Numbered from the stretch's first letter, positions 30,658 to 39,010 are shown. The stretch is 43,714 nt of DNA from Anaerolineae bacterium (GCA_007123775.1 SLGK01000096.1:1-43714), one strand, 5' to 3'. A program made the numbers and translations. The notes: generated by a model from the sequence alone, not told the origin.

Positions 30658-31434
30658 ATGAACCCACCAGCCACCCTCTACCTGCCCGGCGCTGGACCGC
30701 TGCACCGGCTGAACCCGCTAACTAAGCTGACGTTGAGCCTTTGCTTTGTGGCGGCTGCGCTAGGCGGGCCTGGTTACTGGCTGGCTACCGCACTTTTCTT
30801 CTTGGGGCTGCTGCCGCTGGCTGTTTGGGGTGGGGTGGCCTGGCCGCTGCTGCGCCGCAGCTTGACGATCATGGCCCCGCTGGTCGTCATGCTTTTCTTC
30901 GTTCACGGCTTTTTCAACCCTGACGGAGCGACGCCGCTTTTCAGACTGGGGGCGTTCACCTTCACACACGAAGGAGCGCGGTTTGCCTATTGGATCGCCA
31001 GCCGCCTATTGGTCATTATCACGGCGGCCATGCTGCTTCTGCTCGTTACCCATCCCGGCCACCTAATGGCCGCCCTGACCGAGCGCGGGCTGCCTCCTAC
31101 GCTGGCCTACATCCTTAGCAGCAGTCTGCAAATCATCCCGCAGATGCAGGCCAAAGCGCAGGCGATCATGGACGCACAGCGGGCACGCGGCCTGGAGACG
31201 GAAGGCTCGCTGCTGCGCCGCGCCCGCGCCCTGCCGCACCTGCTGGCACCGCTGGTCCTGGGGTCGCTGGTCGAGGCGGAAGAGCGGGCCATTGCCCTGG
31301 AAGCGCGTGCCTTCCGCACGCCCGGCCCCAAGACGGTCTGGCGGCCGCCGCCCGACTCCGCGCCGCAGCGCTGGCTGCGCCGGGCGCTGATCCTGCTGAC
31401 TCTGATCCTGATAGGAGCGGGCTTATGGCTGTGA
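30658..31434 (+). CDS. ecfT: EcfT transmembrane component
   Basis: A 258-residue membrane coupling protein. GPLHRLNPLTKLTLSLCFVAAAL is the conserved opening; FNPDGATPLFRLGAFTFTHEGARFAYWIASRLLVIITAAMLLLLVT follows. The two coupling motifs with Ala-Arg-Gly are MDAQRARGLETEG (about 178-190) and the later EEERAIALEARAFRTPG, which contact the ATPases. It ends with a final membrane helix. ATG at 30658 chosen; the open frame upstream runs through array H. The stop overlaps ecfA by 10 bases (ATGGCTGTGA). Confidence 0.88.
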   Translation: MNPPATLYLPGAGPLHRLNPLTKLTLSLCFVAAALGGPGYWLATALFFLGLLPLAVWGGVAWPLLRRSLTIMAPLVVMLFFVHGFFNPDGATPLFRLGAFTFTHEGARFAYWIASRLLVIITAAMLLLLVTHPGHLMAALTERGLPPTLAYILSSSLQIIPQMQAKAQAIMDAQRARGLETEGSLLRRARALPHLLAPLVLGSLVEAEERAIALEARAFRTPGPKTVWRPPPDSAPQRWLRRALILLTLILIGAGLWL

Positions 31435-33137
31435 TTGAAGCGGTCAATCTCACCTATCGCTATCCGGCCAGCGACCGGCTGGCGCTGCGCGGTCTCAGCT
31501 TTCAGACGGCGGCGGGTGAGTTAACGGCCGTTATCGGGGCCAATAACGCCGGTAAATCGACCCTCTGTTATGCGCTCAGCGGCTTTGCGCCCCACTTTTT
31601 CCAGGGCGAGTTGGCCGGCACGGTGCGCGTAATGGGGCAAGAAACGGCCGTTACCCCCTTGTCCCACCTCGTCACCCAAATCGGCCTGGTTTTCCAAAAC
31701 CCGGCGGCGCAAATCAGCGGCGCCCGCTTTACCGTCGCCGAAGAGGTCGCCTTTGGCCTGGAAAATCTGGGCGTGCCGCGGGCAGACATTGGCGAACGGG
31801 TGGCCGCGGCGCTGGCCCTGGCCGGGATCGACGACCTGGCGCAACGGCCGCCGCTGGCTCTTTCCGGCGGGCAGCAGCAGCGGGTGGCTCTGGCGGCCAT
31901 GCTGGTGCTAAAGCCGCCCATCCTGGTACTGGACGAGCCAACCGCCCAGCTTGACCCGCCGGGCAGCGCGGCCGTTTTTGGCCTGCTGCGCCGCCTCAGC
32001 CGGCAGGGAACCACGTTGATAATCGCCACGCATAAACTGGAATGGGTCGCCGCCTTTGCCGACCGGGTCTTACTGCTGCATGATGGGGAACTGGTCGCCG
32101 CCGGGCCGCCCCAGACTATTCTAACCCGCCCCGATTTGCCCGCCCTGGGCTTACGCCCGCTGCGCTACACCGAAGCGGCACGTCTGGCGGGCGAACGGGG
32201 TATCTGGCCATCTGCCATGCCGCTGCCGGTGACGCTAGAAACGGCCGTCGCCGGCTTCACCCCTCAACCACCACAGAAAACCCTACCCTCTCCCTCTAGC
32301 TCTGGCTCTAGCTCTAGCTCAAACTGTAGCCCCAACCCCCAAATCCAACTGACAGACGTCCACTTTCATTACCCCGACGGCGTCCAGGCCCTGCGGGGCA
32401 TCACGCTGAGCATTGCGCCAGGGGAACAGATAGCGATTGTCGGCCCCAACGGGTCGGGTAAGACGACGCTGGTCAAGCATCTGAACGGCCTGCTGCGGCC
32501 CACGCAGGGGCAGGTACGAATTGGCGATTGGGTGACGAGCCAGCGCACAGTGGCCCAATTGGCCCACCGCGTCGCCTACCTCTTCCAGAACCCCGACGAG
32601 CAACTGTGCCAGCGCACCGTCTGGGCCGAGGTGGCCTTTGGCCCGCGTCACCTGGGCTGCCCGGCGGCGGAAGTGACGCGGCGCGTGGCCGCCGCGCTGG
32701 CAGCGCTGGGTCTTGTCGCCGAGGCGCAGACCAACCCGTATGACTTGAACCTGACAGAGCGGCGGCGGGTGGCCCTGGCGGCCGTGATGGCGATGGAGAC
32801 GCCAATCATCGTCCTCGATGAGCCAACGCTGGGGCAGGACGCCTTCTTCCTGGAGCGGCTGGCGGCACTGTTGGCCGAATGGCGGGCAGCCGGGCGCACG
32901 GTACTGACCATTAGCCATGATATGGAGTTTGTGGCCGAACAATTCGAGCGGCTGGTGGCCCTGCGCGAGGGGCAAATCGTGGCCGACGGGCCGACGTGGC
33001 GCGTGTTGGCTGATGGGGCGTGGGGTGGGGAGGAAACGGCCGTGACCCTGCCCCAACTGCTTCGTCTCTCTCAACGATTAGGTATTACGCCAGCTGGACC
33101 AACGGCCGTTGACTTTCTGGCCGCTTATTGTCGATAA
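31425..33137 (+). CDS. ecfA: Fused EcfA1-EcfA2 ATPase
   Basis: A 570-residue protein with two ABC ATPase domains. Domain 1 (1-270): Walker A GANNAGKST (about 37), signature LSGGQQQRVAL (about 147), Walker B ILVLDEPT. Domain 2 (310-560): Walker A GPNGSGKTT (about 340), signature region LNLTERRRVAL, in which the usual SGGQ is Thr-Glu-Arg, Walker B IIVLDEPT, and SHD. Domain 2 may be asymmetric in activity. A Ser-rich linker (about 285-305), encoded by a short TAGCTC-type tandem repeat, joins them. It energises the ECF transporter with the preceding S and T components. Confidence 0.9.
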   Translation: MAVIEAVNLTYRYPASDRLALRGLSFQTAAGELTAVIGANNAGKSTLCYALSGFAPHFFQGELAGTVRVMGQETAVTPLSHLVTQIGLVFQNPAAQISGARFTVAEEVAFGLENLGVPRADIGERVAAALALAGIDDLAQRPPLALSGGQQQRVALAAMLVLKPPILVLDEPTAQLDPPGSAAVFGLLRRLSRQGTTLIIATHKLEWVAAFADRVLLLHDGELVAAGPPQTILTRPDLPALGLRPLRYTEAARLAGERGIWPSAMPLPVTLETAVAGFTPQPPQKTLPSPSSSGSSSSSNCSPNPQIQLTDVHFHYPDGVQALRGITLSIAPGEQIAIVGPNGSGKTTLVKHLNGLLRPTQGQVRIGDWVTSQRTVAQLAHRVAYLFQNPDEQLCQRTVWAEVAFGPRHLGCPAAEVTRRVAAALAALGLVAEAQTNPYDLNLTERRRVALAAVMAMETPIIVLDEPTLGQDAFFLERLAALLAEWRAAGRTVLTISHDMEFVAEQFERLVALREGQIVADGPTWRVLADGAWGGEETAVTLPQLLRLSQRLGITPAGPTAVDFLAAYCR

Positions 33138-33185
33138 ATTCGTTGGCCGCCCATGGCCAACATTTCACACTTTTGGAGGTTTCAC

Positions 33186-33518
33186 ATGAACGTTCTCTAT
33201 CTCAATTCAGACCAAATGGGGCAGGGCGACCCCGAACTGGGGCGTAAATTATTGCTCATCTTTCTGGAAAAACTGGCGGCGTCCGACACGCGCATTGACG
33301 CGGTAGGCTGCGTCAACGGCGGCATTCGCCTGACGACGGAAGAGGGACCGGCGCTGGCCAGTTTGCAGGCGTTGGCGGCGCGGGGGGCACGCATTCTCAC
33401 CTGCGGCACCTGCCTGGACTATCACGACAAACAGGACGCCTTGCTCATCGGCGAAGTGGGCGACATGGCTGGCACGGTGGCGATGATGGCCACGGCCGAA
33501 CGGATTATACGGCCGTAA
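33186..33518 (+). CDS. DsrE/YedF-like sulphur-relay family protein
   Basis: A 110-residue soluble protein of the DsrE/YedF C-terminal type: NVLYLNSDQMGQGDPELGRKLLLIFLEKLAASDTRIDAVGCVNGGIRLTTEEGPALASLQALAARGARILTCGTCLDYHDKQDALLIGEVGDM. The Cys pair in TCGTCLDY is the conserved region. YedF-like proteins act in sulphur or selenium handling. It is last in the ECF operon, 48 bases after the fused ATPase, so it may act on the transported compound. ATG at 33186 follows TTTGGAGG. Confidence 0.82.
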   Translation: MNVLYLNSDQMGQGDPELGRKLLLIFLEKLAASDTRIDAVGCVNGGIRLTTEEGPALASLQALAARGARILTCGTCLDYHDKQDALLIGEVGDMAGTVAMMATAERIIRP

Positions 33519-33532
33519 GCGATCCACACAGC

Positions 33533-33562
33533 GGGCCAACGGATTAGGTGATTCGTTGGCCC
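33533..33562. terminator. Hairpin after the ECF operon
   Basis: GGGCCAACGGAT (33533-33544) pairs with ATTCGTTGGCCC (33551-33562), a 12-bp stem with one mismatch. No T-run follows. The rest of 33563-33848 shows no gene that I can recognise. Confidence 0.55.
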
Positions 33563-33848
33563 GTCTGCCGGTAGGTGTTGCTAAACAGGCGGGCCAGCGT
33601 GCCGTTGGTTCGCTCTCGTACCTGGGCCACAAAGCGCCGGTCGTGGCACTATTGGCGCGTCTTTGGCTACCGAGTTGACGATAGGTGCATCATGGTTGGA
33701 ATTGGACGATTGACGTACAAAACATATGACAAACGTCATTGACGCCCTCATGCGTAGGGTCTCACAATGACTCTTATACAGGGGCGACAACCGCGCACTT
33801 TCATCGAGCCGTCTCCATACTTTCTGAAGCAAAACGGAGCCATCTCTC

Positions 33849-35774
33849 ATGGCTGGCAAGACAGATGTGCTGCACATCTCGCTACTGGGTCAGTTCCGAT
33901 TGCGCTGGGGTGAAACGGCCGTTCTCCATCTCGACACACCCAGCCATCAAGCCCTGCTTGCCTACCTGGTGTTACACGCCAACCAGAATCACAGCCGCCA
34001 ACATTTAGCCTTCACTTTTTGGCCCAGCTCAACAGAAGCTCAAGCACGCACCAATTTACGTAAGGCCATCCATCATTTGCGCCATCTATGGCCACAAGCG
34101 GACCAATTCTTGTATGCAGACAGGTACGTGTTGATGTGGCAGAGCAGCATGGTTTACGCCGTGGACGTCAATGAGTTTGTTAAGGCCACTTATCAGGCAC
34201 AGCGGGCTACCACGCCAACCGAACAAAGACATTTCCTAGAAGCAGCTATTACCAGCTATCACGGTGACTTATTGCCCGGTCATTATGAGGAATGGACGCT
34301 GGCTTACCGTGAAATGCTGCGACAACAATACCTCGACTGCCTGACCCAGCACATTCATCTTCTGGAAGAAGCGAATGAGTATGCGATGGCCGCCAATTCT
34401 GCCCGGCGACTGCTGCAAGCCGATCCGCTGCACGAGACCGCCTACCGTCGTCTGATGCGTTTGCAGGCCCTCTGTGGCGACCGCGCCGGCGCGCTGCACA
34501 CCTATGAGGCGTGTGCCACTGTTCTGGAGCGTGAGCTACACGTTCGCCCCAGCCCACCGACCAAAGAAGTATACCGGCGGCTGTTGCTGCCGGAGATGGT
34601 ATCAAATGATCGGGTAGAGGCGCGTTGGACGCTGGTGGGGCGGGCACAGGCCTGGTCTGCTCTGCAAACTGCCTGGCAACGAGCCGCCATGGAACGGCCG
34701 TTGTTTGTCCTGATTGGCGGCGAAGCGGGTATCGGCAAAACGCGCCTGGCCGAGGAACTGCTGGATTGGGCCGCGCGGCAGGGGATTCCGACACTGCATT
34801 CGGCCGGTCACGCACCCACTCACAGTCTGCCTTATGCTGCCGTTGCCGACTTGATCCGGGGAACGGCCGTTTACGAACCGTTGCACGAGCTGGACGATGC
34901 CCACCTGCGCGAAATCGGCCGGCTGCTGCCAGAACTGCTAAGCCAACGACCTGACTTAATCCGGCCCTGCTCTCTGGGCCAAACATGGCAGCAAGAGCGT
35001 TTTTTTACTGCGCTGGCGTACCCGGTCTTGCGCCTGCCCCAGCCCTTCCTGCTGTTCATAGATGATTTGCAGTGGTGCGACGAGGCTACCCTCGAATGGT
35101 TATGTTTTTTGCTCCACCTGGACCCACAGGCCCGTTTTTTGCTCTTGGGGACAGCCCGCGACGACGAAATCAGTTGTGCTAACCCGCTTAGCCGGCTGTG
35201 TGGCGATCTGCAACACGACGACCGTTTTGTCCGGATTGATCCCAACCGCCTGACGCCTTTAGAGACGACCACCCTGGCCGGCCATGTTACCGGCTGCACT
35301 TTATCCCCGGCCCAGGCGGACCGTCTCTTTACAGAGACGGAGGGTGTGCCCCTGTTTGTGGTAGAGATGGCCGGGCAGATAGTGGGGTGTGGAGGTTCGG
35401 CCATGACCAGTCATCTCTGCGAGGTAGACGGGCTGCCGGCGAAGGTGCGGTCTCTGTTGGATGAACGACTGGCATCTCTATCACCGCACGCACGCGCAGT
35501 GGTGGAACTGGCGGCGACGATCGGCCGTTCTTTTGGCTTTGACCTGCTGACGGCAGCCGGCACTCTGCCGCCGCCAGCATTGGTGCTGGCGCTGGACGAA
35601 CTGTGTCGCTGCCGCATTTTGCTTGAGGAAGGAGTGGGCGCTTATACCTTCAGCCATGAGAAGCTACGCCAGGTTGCCTGCGCTTCCATGAGCCGGACCA
35701 GAAGGCAGTGGTTGTGCAGCCAGGTCCAGGCTGCTTTCGTACAGCAGCACGTGCCGGCAGCCCTCACTTTCTGA
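33849..35774 (+). CDS. SARP/BTAD-STAND regulator (641 aa)
   Basis: A regulator of 641 residues with a winged-helix N-terminus (about 8-100; ISLLGQFRLRWGETAVLHLDTPSHQALLAYLVLH...AFTFWPSSTEAQARTNLRKAIHHLRH), a BTAD domain (about 105-250; AITSYHGDLLPGHYEEW, LLQADPLHETAYRRLMRL, LERELHVRPSPPTKEVY) and a STAND/AAA_16 ATPase (about 265-620; Walker A GGEAGIGKTRLAEEL near 291, Walker B LLFIDDLQWCDE near 400). It stops after the ATPase, so it lacks the usual TPR or helical sensor region. Downstream promoters at 35821 and 36609 have the SARP-type repeats; this protein is the natural candidate to bind them. Confidence 0.85.
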   Translation: MAGKTDVLHISLLGQFRLRWGETAVLHLDTPSHQALLAYLVLHANQNHSRQHLAFTFWPSSTEAQARTNLRKAIHHLRHLWPQADQFLYADRYVLMWQSSMVYAVDVNEFVKATYQAQRATTPTEQRHFLEAAITSYHGDLLPGHYEEWTLAYREMLRQQYLDCLTQHIHLLEEANEYAMAANSARRLLQADPLHETAYRRLMRLQALCGDRAGALHTYEACATVLERELHVRPSPPTKEVYRRLLLPEMVSNDRVEARWTLVGRAQAWSALQTAWQRAAMERPLFVLIGGEAGIGKTRLAEELLDWAARQGIPTLHSAGHAPTHSLPYAAVADLIRGTAVYEPLHELDDAHLREIGRLLPELLSQRPDLIRPCSLGQTWQQERFFTALAYPVLRLPQPFLLFIDDLQWCDEATLEWLCFLLHLDPQARFLLLGTARDDEISCANPLSRLCGDLQHDDRFVRIDPNRLTPLETTTLAGHVTGCTLSPAQADRLFTETEGVPLFVVEMAGQIVGCGGSAMTSHLCEVDGLPAKVRSLLDERLASLSPHARAVVELAATIGRSFGFDLLTAAGTLPPPALVLALDELCRCRILLEEGVGAYTFSHEKLRQVACASMSRTRRQWLCSQVQAAFVQQHVPAALTF

Positions 35775-35820
35775 CTTTTCCCCTCTTTTTCCGCAATTGA
35801 CCCCCTTTCTTCTCGCCAGG

Positions 35821-35852
35821 GAACGATCTGGGAACGATACGGCCGTTATACT
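35821..35852 (+). promoter_or_regulatory. SARP-type promoter, copy 1
   Basis: GAACGAT (35821-35827), 4 bases, GAACGAT (35832-35838), 8 bases (ACGGCCGT), TATACT (35847-35852). Heptamer direct repeats with an 11-bp period, the nearer one 8 bp from the -10 box, is the arrangement described for SARP targets such as those of ActII-ORF4 and DnrI. No -35 is needed there. It drives the gene at 36008; predicted start near 35859. Confidence 0.75.
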
Positions 35853-36007
35853 GTGAGCTATAGACTCGATCTGCTGACACCTGATGTGTGTGGATAGTGA
35901 GTAAATATTCGCACTTGAGCAAAGCTGGCCTTTGTATTGATGGGCGGTACAGGGGCCGGTTTATCCAATCAGACCGCCCGACAGATTCAAACAGAAGGAG
36001 CAATCGG

Positions 36008-36490
36008 ATGGCAACTACAGATACTTTACACGGGGCAACCAATGCCTTCACTTTTTTCTTTGCCTACCTCAATGGCGTGACTCAAGAGATCGGGATGGAG
36101 CAGGCCATCATCCTGGATGCCCAGGTAAGCGAGATGATGGGCGCGGCGCAGGGCCAGGCGATCAGGGACCAGGTCGGCCTGGACGAGATAGACCTGGCGA
36201 CGGCAGCGGCGCTGGCCAATGCTTCCATCGAGGAAGGTCTGGGCATCGTTTCCGAGGTGATCGAGAAAAACGCGCAGCAGGTTGTCTCCAGAAGAGGCCG
36301 GTGTCCTGTTTACGAAGCCGCGCAGATGCTGGGAATGGACAACGAGAGCATCGAAGCCATCTGCCGTGCTGGCGCGCTGCGGTATATGGACACGATGGTC
36401 AAACAGTGGAACCCGAATCTCAGCTACCGGCTGAAGGAATTCCGCTCGTCGGCAGATGGCCATTGTATTGAAGAGGTTACGCTCAGTTAG
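36008..36490 (+). CDS. Possible L-2-amino-thiazoline-4-carboxylate hydrolase-like protein
   Basis: A 160-residue protein. The second half has the pattern of that small family: CPVYEAAQMLGMDNESIEAICRAGALRYMDTMVKQWNPNLSYRLKEFRSSADGHCIEEV, with CP...E, the late NP and D.HC. The N-terminal half is helical (IGMEQAIILDAQVSEMMGAAQGQAIRDQVGLDEIDLATAAALANASIEEGLGIV). Alternative: a haem- or ligand-binding domain of similar length. ATG at 36008 follows AGAAGGAG. It is the first gene after the SARP-type promoter at 35821-35852. Confidence 0.5.
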   Translation: MATTDTLHGATNAFTFFFAYLNGVTQEIGMEQAIILDAQVSEMMGAAQGQAIRDQVGLDEIDLATAAALANASIEEGLGIVSEVIEKNAQQVVSRRGRCPVYEAAQMLGMDNESIEAICRAGALRYMDTMVKQWNPNLSYRLKEFRSSADGHCIEEVTLS

Positions 36491-36608
36491 CCTTATGGCC
36501 TGGACGACCGGGGCCACGTTCCGATCTGGGTGCAGGTGTAAAGCTGGTAAACGGCCGTTTCACCCAACTGAATATCTGCTGAAAATGCCGCGATTTTCTC
36601 ATACACGG

Positions 36609-36640
36609 GAACGATTTGGGAACGATACGGCCGTTATACT
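36609..36640 (+). promoter_or_regulatory. SARP-type promoter, copy 2
   Basis: GAACGAT (36609-36615), TTGG, GAACGAT (36620-36626), ACGGCCGT (36627-36634), TATACT (36635-36640). It is identical to copy 1 except in two of the four bases between the heptamers; the following bases differ. It drives the trypco2-like gene at 36706; predicted start near 36647. Confidence 0.75.
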
Positions 36641-36705
36641 AAAGCCAAGACTTCTGTTCGAGAGTCATTGACTGTTACCAAATCAGATAAAGGAGGTTAG
36701 AAAAA

Positions 36706-36990
36706 ATGTCCCATGAAGCAACTATTAAGGATTTAATTCTGGCTGCGGCCGAAGGTGCTTCCGCAGGCGTATCAGAACTGCAAAAGATGGATATTCCCAT
36801 TGAACTCGAGGAGTTCGAAGTAGAGGTCACTTATGCTGCACAGACAACAGTGGAGACCAAAGACAAAGGTCTCCAACTCAAGTTTCTTGTATTTAAGGCG
36901 AAGATTGGCCAGACCAAAGCCACTCGGTCCAATGCAACCTATGGCCTGAAGGTAAGATTCTTGTTCAGTGGAAAAGAGACTGAAGCTTAG
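36706..36990 (+). CDS. Trypco2-like domain protein, copy 1
   Basis: A 94-residue protein: ATIKDLILAAAEGASAGVSELQKMDIPIELEEFEVEVTYAAQTTVETKDKGLQLKFLVFKAKIGQTKATRSNATYGLKVRFLFSG. A helix with Leu repeats, then PIELEEFEVEVTY and a C-terminal beta strand LKFLVFKA, match the trypsin-co-occurring domain 2 (trypco2) described as an adaptor in prokaryotic conflict systems. No enzymatic residues. It probably acts in complexes with effectors. AGGAGG precedes the ATG. Confidence 0.65.
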   Translation: MSHEATIKDLILAAAEGASAGVSELQKMDIPIELEEFEVEVTYAAQTTVETKDKGLQLKFLVFKAKIGQTKATRSNATYGLKVRFLFSGKETEA

Positions 36991-37015
36991 CCCGATAGTG
37001 AGTTCTCACATTATT

Positions 37016-37051
37016 CCCCGGATAGATCGAGGTTTCTTGATCTATTCGGGG
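37016..37051 (+). promoter_or_regulatory. Intercistronic hairpin between trypco2-like genes
   Basis: CCCCGGATAGATC (37016-37028) with GATCTATTCGGGG (37039-37051), a 13-bp stem with one mismatch and a 10-base loop, 12 bases before the second copy's ATG. It may attenuate readthrough or block the ribosome site. Confidence 0.6.
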
Positions 37052-37062
37052 CCAAAGGTGTC

Positions 37063-37371
37063 ATGATGAAGCAATTCGATCTATCAAATCTAGTCATTTC
37101 AATGGGGAAATCTGTGGAAGACGCAGTTTTCGAGATGAAACAGGCGAATGTGGCGTGTGAGCTGGAGGAGCTTGAATGCACTGTAACGATTGAGACTAAA
37201 CTGGACGTAGAGAGAGTTGGTATTAAAGGAGATTCAGGACAACCATTGCAAATTAAAGGATTGCGCTTCTTGGAGATAGGAAGGTCTGCGACCCCCAGAG
37301 ACTTAACTGTACCAAGTGAGATAGGCACCTTAACAATAAGAGCGCTATTTTCTCCGGGTTATAGTGACTGA
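37063..37371 (+). CDS. Trypco2-like domain protein, copy 2
   Basis: A 102-residue relative of the preceding protein: DLSNLVISMGKSVEDAVFEMKQANVACELEELECTVTIETKLDVERVGIKGDSGQPLQIKGLRFLEIG, with the same layout of helix, CELEELECTVTIET and a following strand. It differs clearly in sequence from copy 1, so the pair is an old duplication. Starts at 37063 (MMK) or 37066 are equivalent. No catalytic residue is seen. Confidence 0.6.
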   Translation: MMKQFDLSNLVISMGKSVEDAVFEMKQANVACELEELECTVTIETKLDVERVGIKGDSGQPLQIKGLRFLEIGRSATPRDLTVPSEIGTLTIRALFSPGYSD

Positions 37372-37628
37372 CAACAAATAGCCAAAGTCCATAAATTGGC
37401 GTTTATTGGTGGTCATTAAGAGGCTGTTTCTATGCGCTATCCGTTTCAAATTGCCACTATAGCGAAAAGTGGCTGAACTCATTATTGAGTTGGGCCTAGA
37501 ATGTATTTGATACTAGCAGTCTATCGGAAAAGTAGCCGTAGCCGCGGTTTCTTACCGCGTTCCCCAGAGGCGAGGTAGGGATACCTCGGCTACTGCGACA
37601 GGCATCTGGACTGCCTATTCCTGAGGAA
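37372..37628. other. Gap with a cruciform repeat
   Basis: No gene is seen apart from the fragment starting at 37629. The gap holds the structured repeat at 37531-37594. The upstream part (37372-37530) shows nothing recognisable. Confidence 0.5.
37531..37594. repeat. Cloverleaf-like inverted repeat
   Basis: Outer GTAGCCG (37532-37538) with CGGCTAC (37587-37593) encloses two hairpins, CGCGGT-ttctt-ACCGCG and CGAGGTA-ggga-TACCTCG. Together they can form a three-way junction. It looks like a dispersed intergenic element rather than a tRNA. Confidence 0.6.
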
Positions 37629-37817
37629 GTGTTGGAACTCAGACAGGGTGGAAGAATATACGAAACGATCACAGATAAAGATGGAAGCTTTGCTTTCCAT
37701 GCGGCTACTATAAAACCAGGGACTGCCACCCTGTGGTCTCGGAGCCAGCAGCTCAGGACAATCACAATTCGACCTGATAGACCATCACGTGGGCTAAGAA
37801 TCAGGCTTATGCAGTAA
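37629..37817 (+). pseudogene. Carboxypeptidase-regulatory-like domain fragment
   Basis: A 62-codon frame starting at GTG: LELRQGGRIYETITDKDGSFAFHAATIKPGTATLWSRSQQLRTITIRP resembles the second half of a CarboxypepD_reg-like beta-sandwich (TDxDGSFxFxxxxPGxxxL). It may be the tail of a lost protein, because the N-terminal strand and any effector domain are missing. A real small protein cannot be excluded. Confidence 0.4.
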
Positions 37818-37897
37818 TGCCTCCACAGCTCAATTTGGAGAAACGAGAGGCTTGCATGAATTAGACATAAATTGTGGAAAGTAAAAGGAGTTCTAAA

Positions 37898-39010
37898 ATG
37901 CGACTAGCAGCTTTTAACGTAGAAAACTTGTTTGATCGTGCCAGGGTGATGAACCTGGATAGTTGGGATGATGGCCGGCCTATCTTGGAGCGGTTTGCTG
38001 CGCTAAGTTTGCTGCTTGGGGAGATCGTCTATAGCCCGGAGCAAAAGCGAAAAATGGCCGAACTGTTGATTGAATTGGGTCTAGAAAAGAAAGATCAATC
38101 ACGCTTTGTTATTCTGCGTCGTAATAGAGGGAAGCTTCTTAGGCGTCCGAAAGAGGGCGGCATTGAGATTATTGCAAACGGCCGGGCAGACTGGGCCGGT
38201 TCACTGGAACTCCGCGATGAGCCGATAGACGAAGATGCCATGCGTAACACGGCTCGTGTCATGAGCGATATTCAGACAGACATCTTAGGAGTAGTTGAAG
38301 CTGAGGATCGACCCGGCCTGGCCATGTTTAACGCAAAGATTCTCCCTGCTGTCGGTGGAATCCCCTTTCGCCATATCATGCTCATAGACGGCAACGACGA
38401 AAGAGGCATTGACGTGGGTATCATGACGCGAGAGGGCTTCCCAATTGGTGAGCTTCGCAGTCATGTAGATGACCGCCTTCCCAATGGCTCCCCTGTTTTT
38501 TCTCGTGATTGCCCAGAGTATACGGTAACAACGCCAATGGGTAATAAGGTTATTGTCATGGTCAATCACTTCAAAAGCAAGGGGTATGGTGGGCAAGCAG
38601 CTTCTGACGCACGTCGCAAAGCGCAGGCTGAACGAGTCAGAGAGATTTATCAGGGCTTGGTCACAGACGGATGCGAGTTTGTCGCCGTTATTGGCGATTT
38701 AAATGACACGCCAGACAGCGATCCGCTACGGCCGCTTATCGCTAACAGCGATCTGAAAGATGTTTTCCAGCACCCCGCTTTTGACGATGGCGGATATCCT
38801 GGCACATTTAACCTGTGTAATGCGTCGGATAAGTTTGACTACATACTTCTCTCACCAGCGTTATTCCAACGGGTTAAGGGCGGTGGCGTGTTTCGCCAAG
38901 GCATGTGGCCTGGAGTTAGGCCAAGGCGATGGGACACTTACCCTGAACTCCGCAAGCGGAACGACGCTGCATCGGATCACGCCGCAATATGGGTAGATAT
39001 TGATGTGTAG
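37898..39010 (+). CDS. Endonuclease/exonuclease/phosphatase-fold protein
   Basis: A 370-residue EEP-superfamily hydrolase. Active-site blocks: FNVENLFDR (about 5-13), VVEAEDRPG with the metal-binding Glu (about 133), DRLPNGSPVFSRDCPEYTV, NHFKSKGYG (about 223), GDLNDTPDS (about 266) and SDHAAIWVD (about 360). The family cleaves phosphodiesters in DNA, RNA, lipids or nucleotides; the N-terminal 60-110 residues with RFVILRRNRGKLLRR are an insertion. It follows two trypco2-like genes, fitting an effector role. ATG at 37898 follows AAAAGGAG. Confidence 0.85.
   Translation: MRLAAFNVENLFDRARVMNLDSWDDGRPILERFAALSLLLGEIVYSPEQKRKMAELLIELGLEKKDQSRFVILRRNRGKLLRRPKEGGIEIIANGRADWAGSLELRDEPIDEDAMRNTARVMSDIQTDILGVVEAEDRPGLAMFNAKILPAVGGIPFRHIMLIDGNDERGIDVGIMTREGFPIGELRSHVDDRLPNGSPVFSRDCPEYTVTTPMGNKVIVMVNHFKSKGYGGQAASDARRKAQAERVREIYQGLVTDGCEFVAVIGDLNDTPDSDPLRPLIANSDLKDVFQHPAFDDGGYPGTFNLCNASDKFDYILLSPALFQRVKGGGVFRQGMWPGVRPRRWDTYPELRKRNDAASDHAAIWVDIDV

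Noticed and set aside
32285-32325. TAGCTC-type hexamer repeat as part of the heptamer family
   Set aside because: The unit is 6 bp, it lies in a Ser-rich linker of the fused ATPase and has no inverted partner, so it is an ordinary low-complexity linker.
34249-34986. Minus-strand 245-codon frame
   Set aside because: Antisense to the STAND regulator at 33849; no motifs and no ribosome site.
37531-37594. Possible tRNA
   Set aside because: Three-way folding is suggestive, but the D, anticodon and T-loop consensus bases are not present. No tRNA or rRNA gene was recognised in the window.
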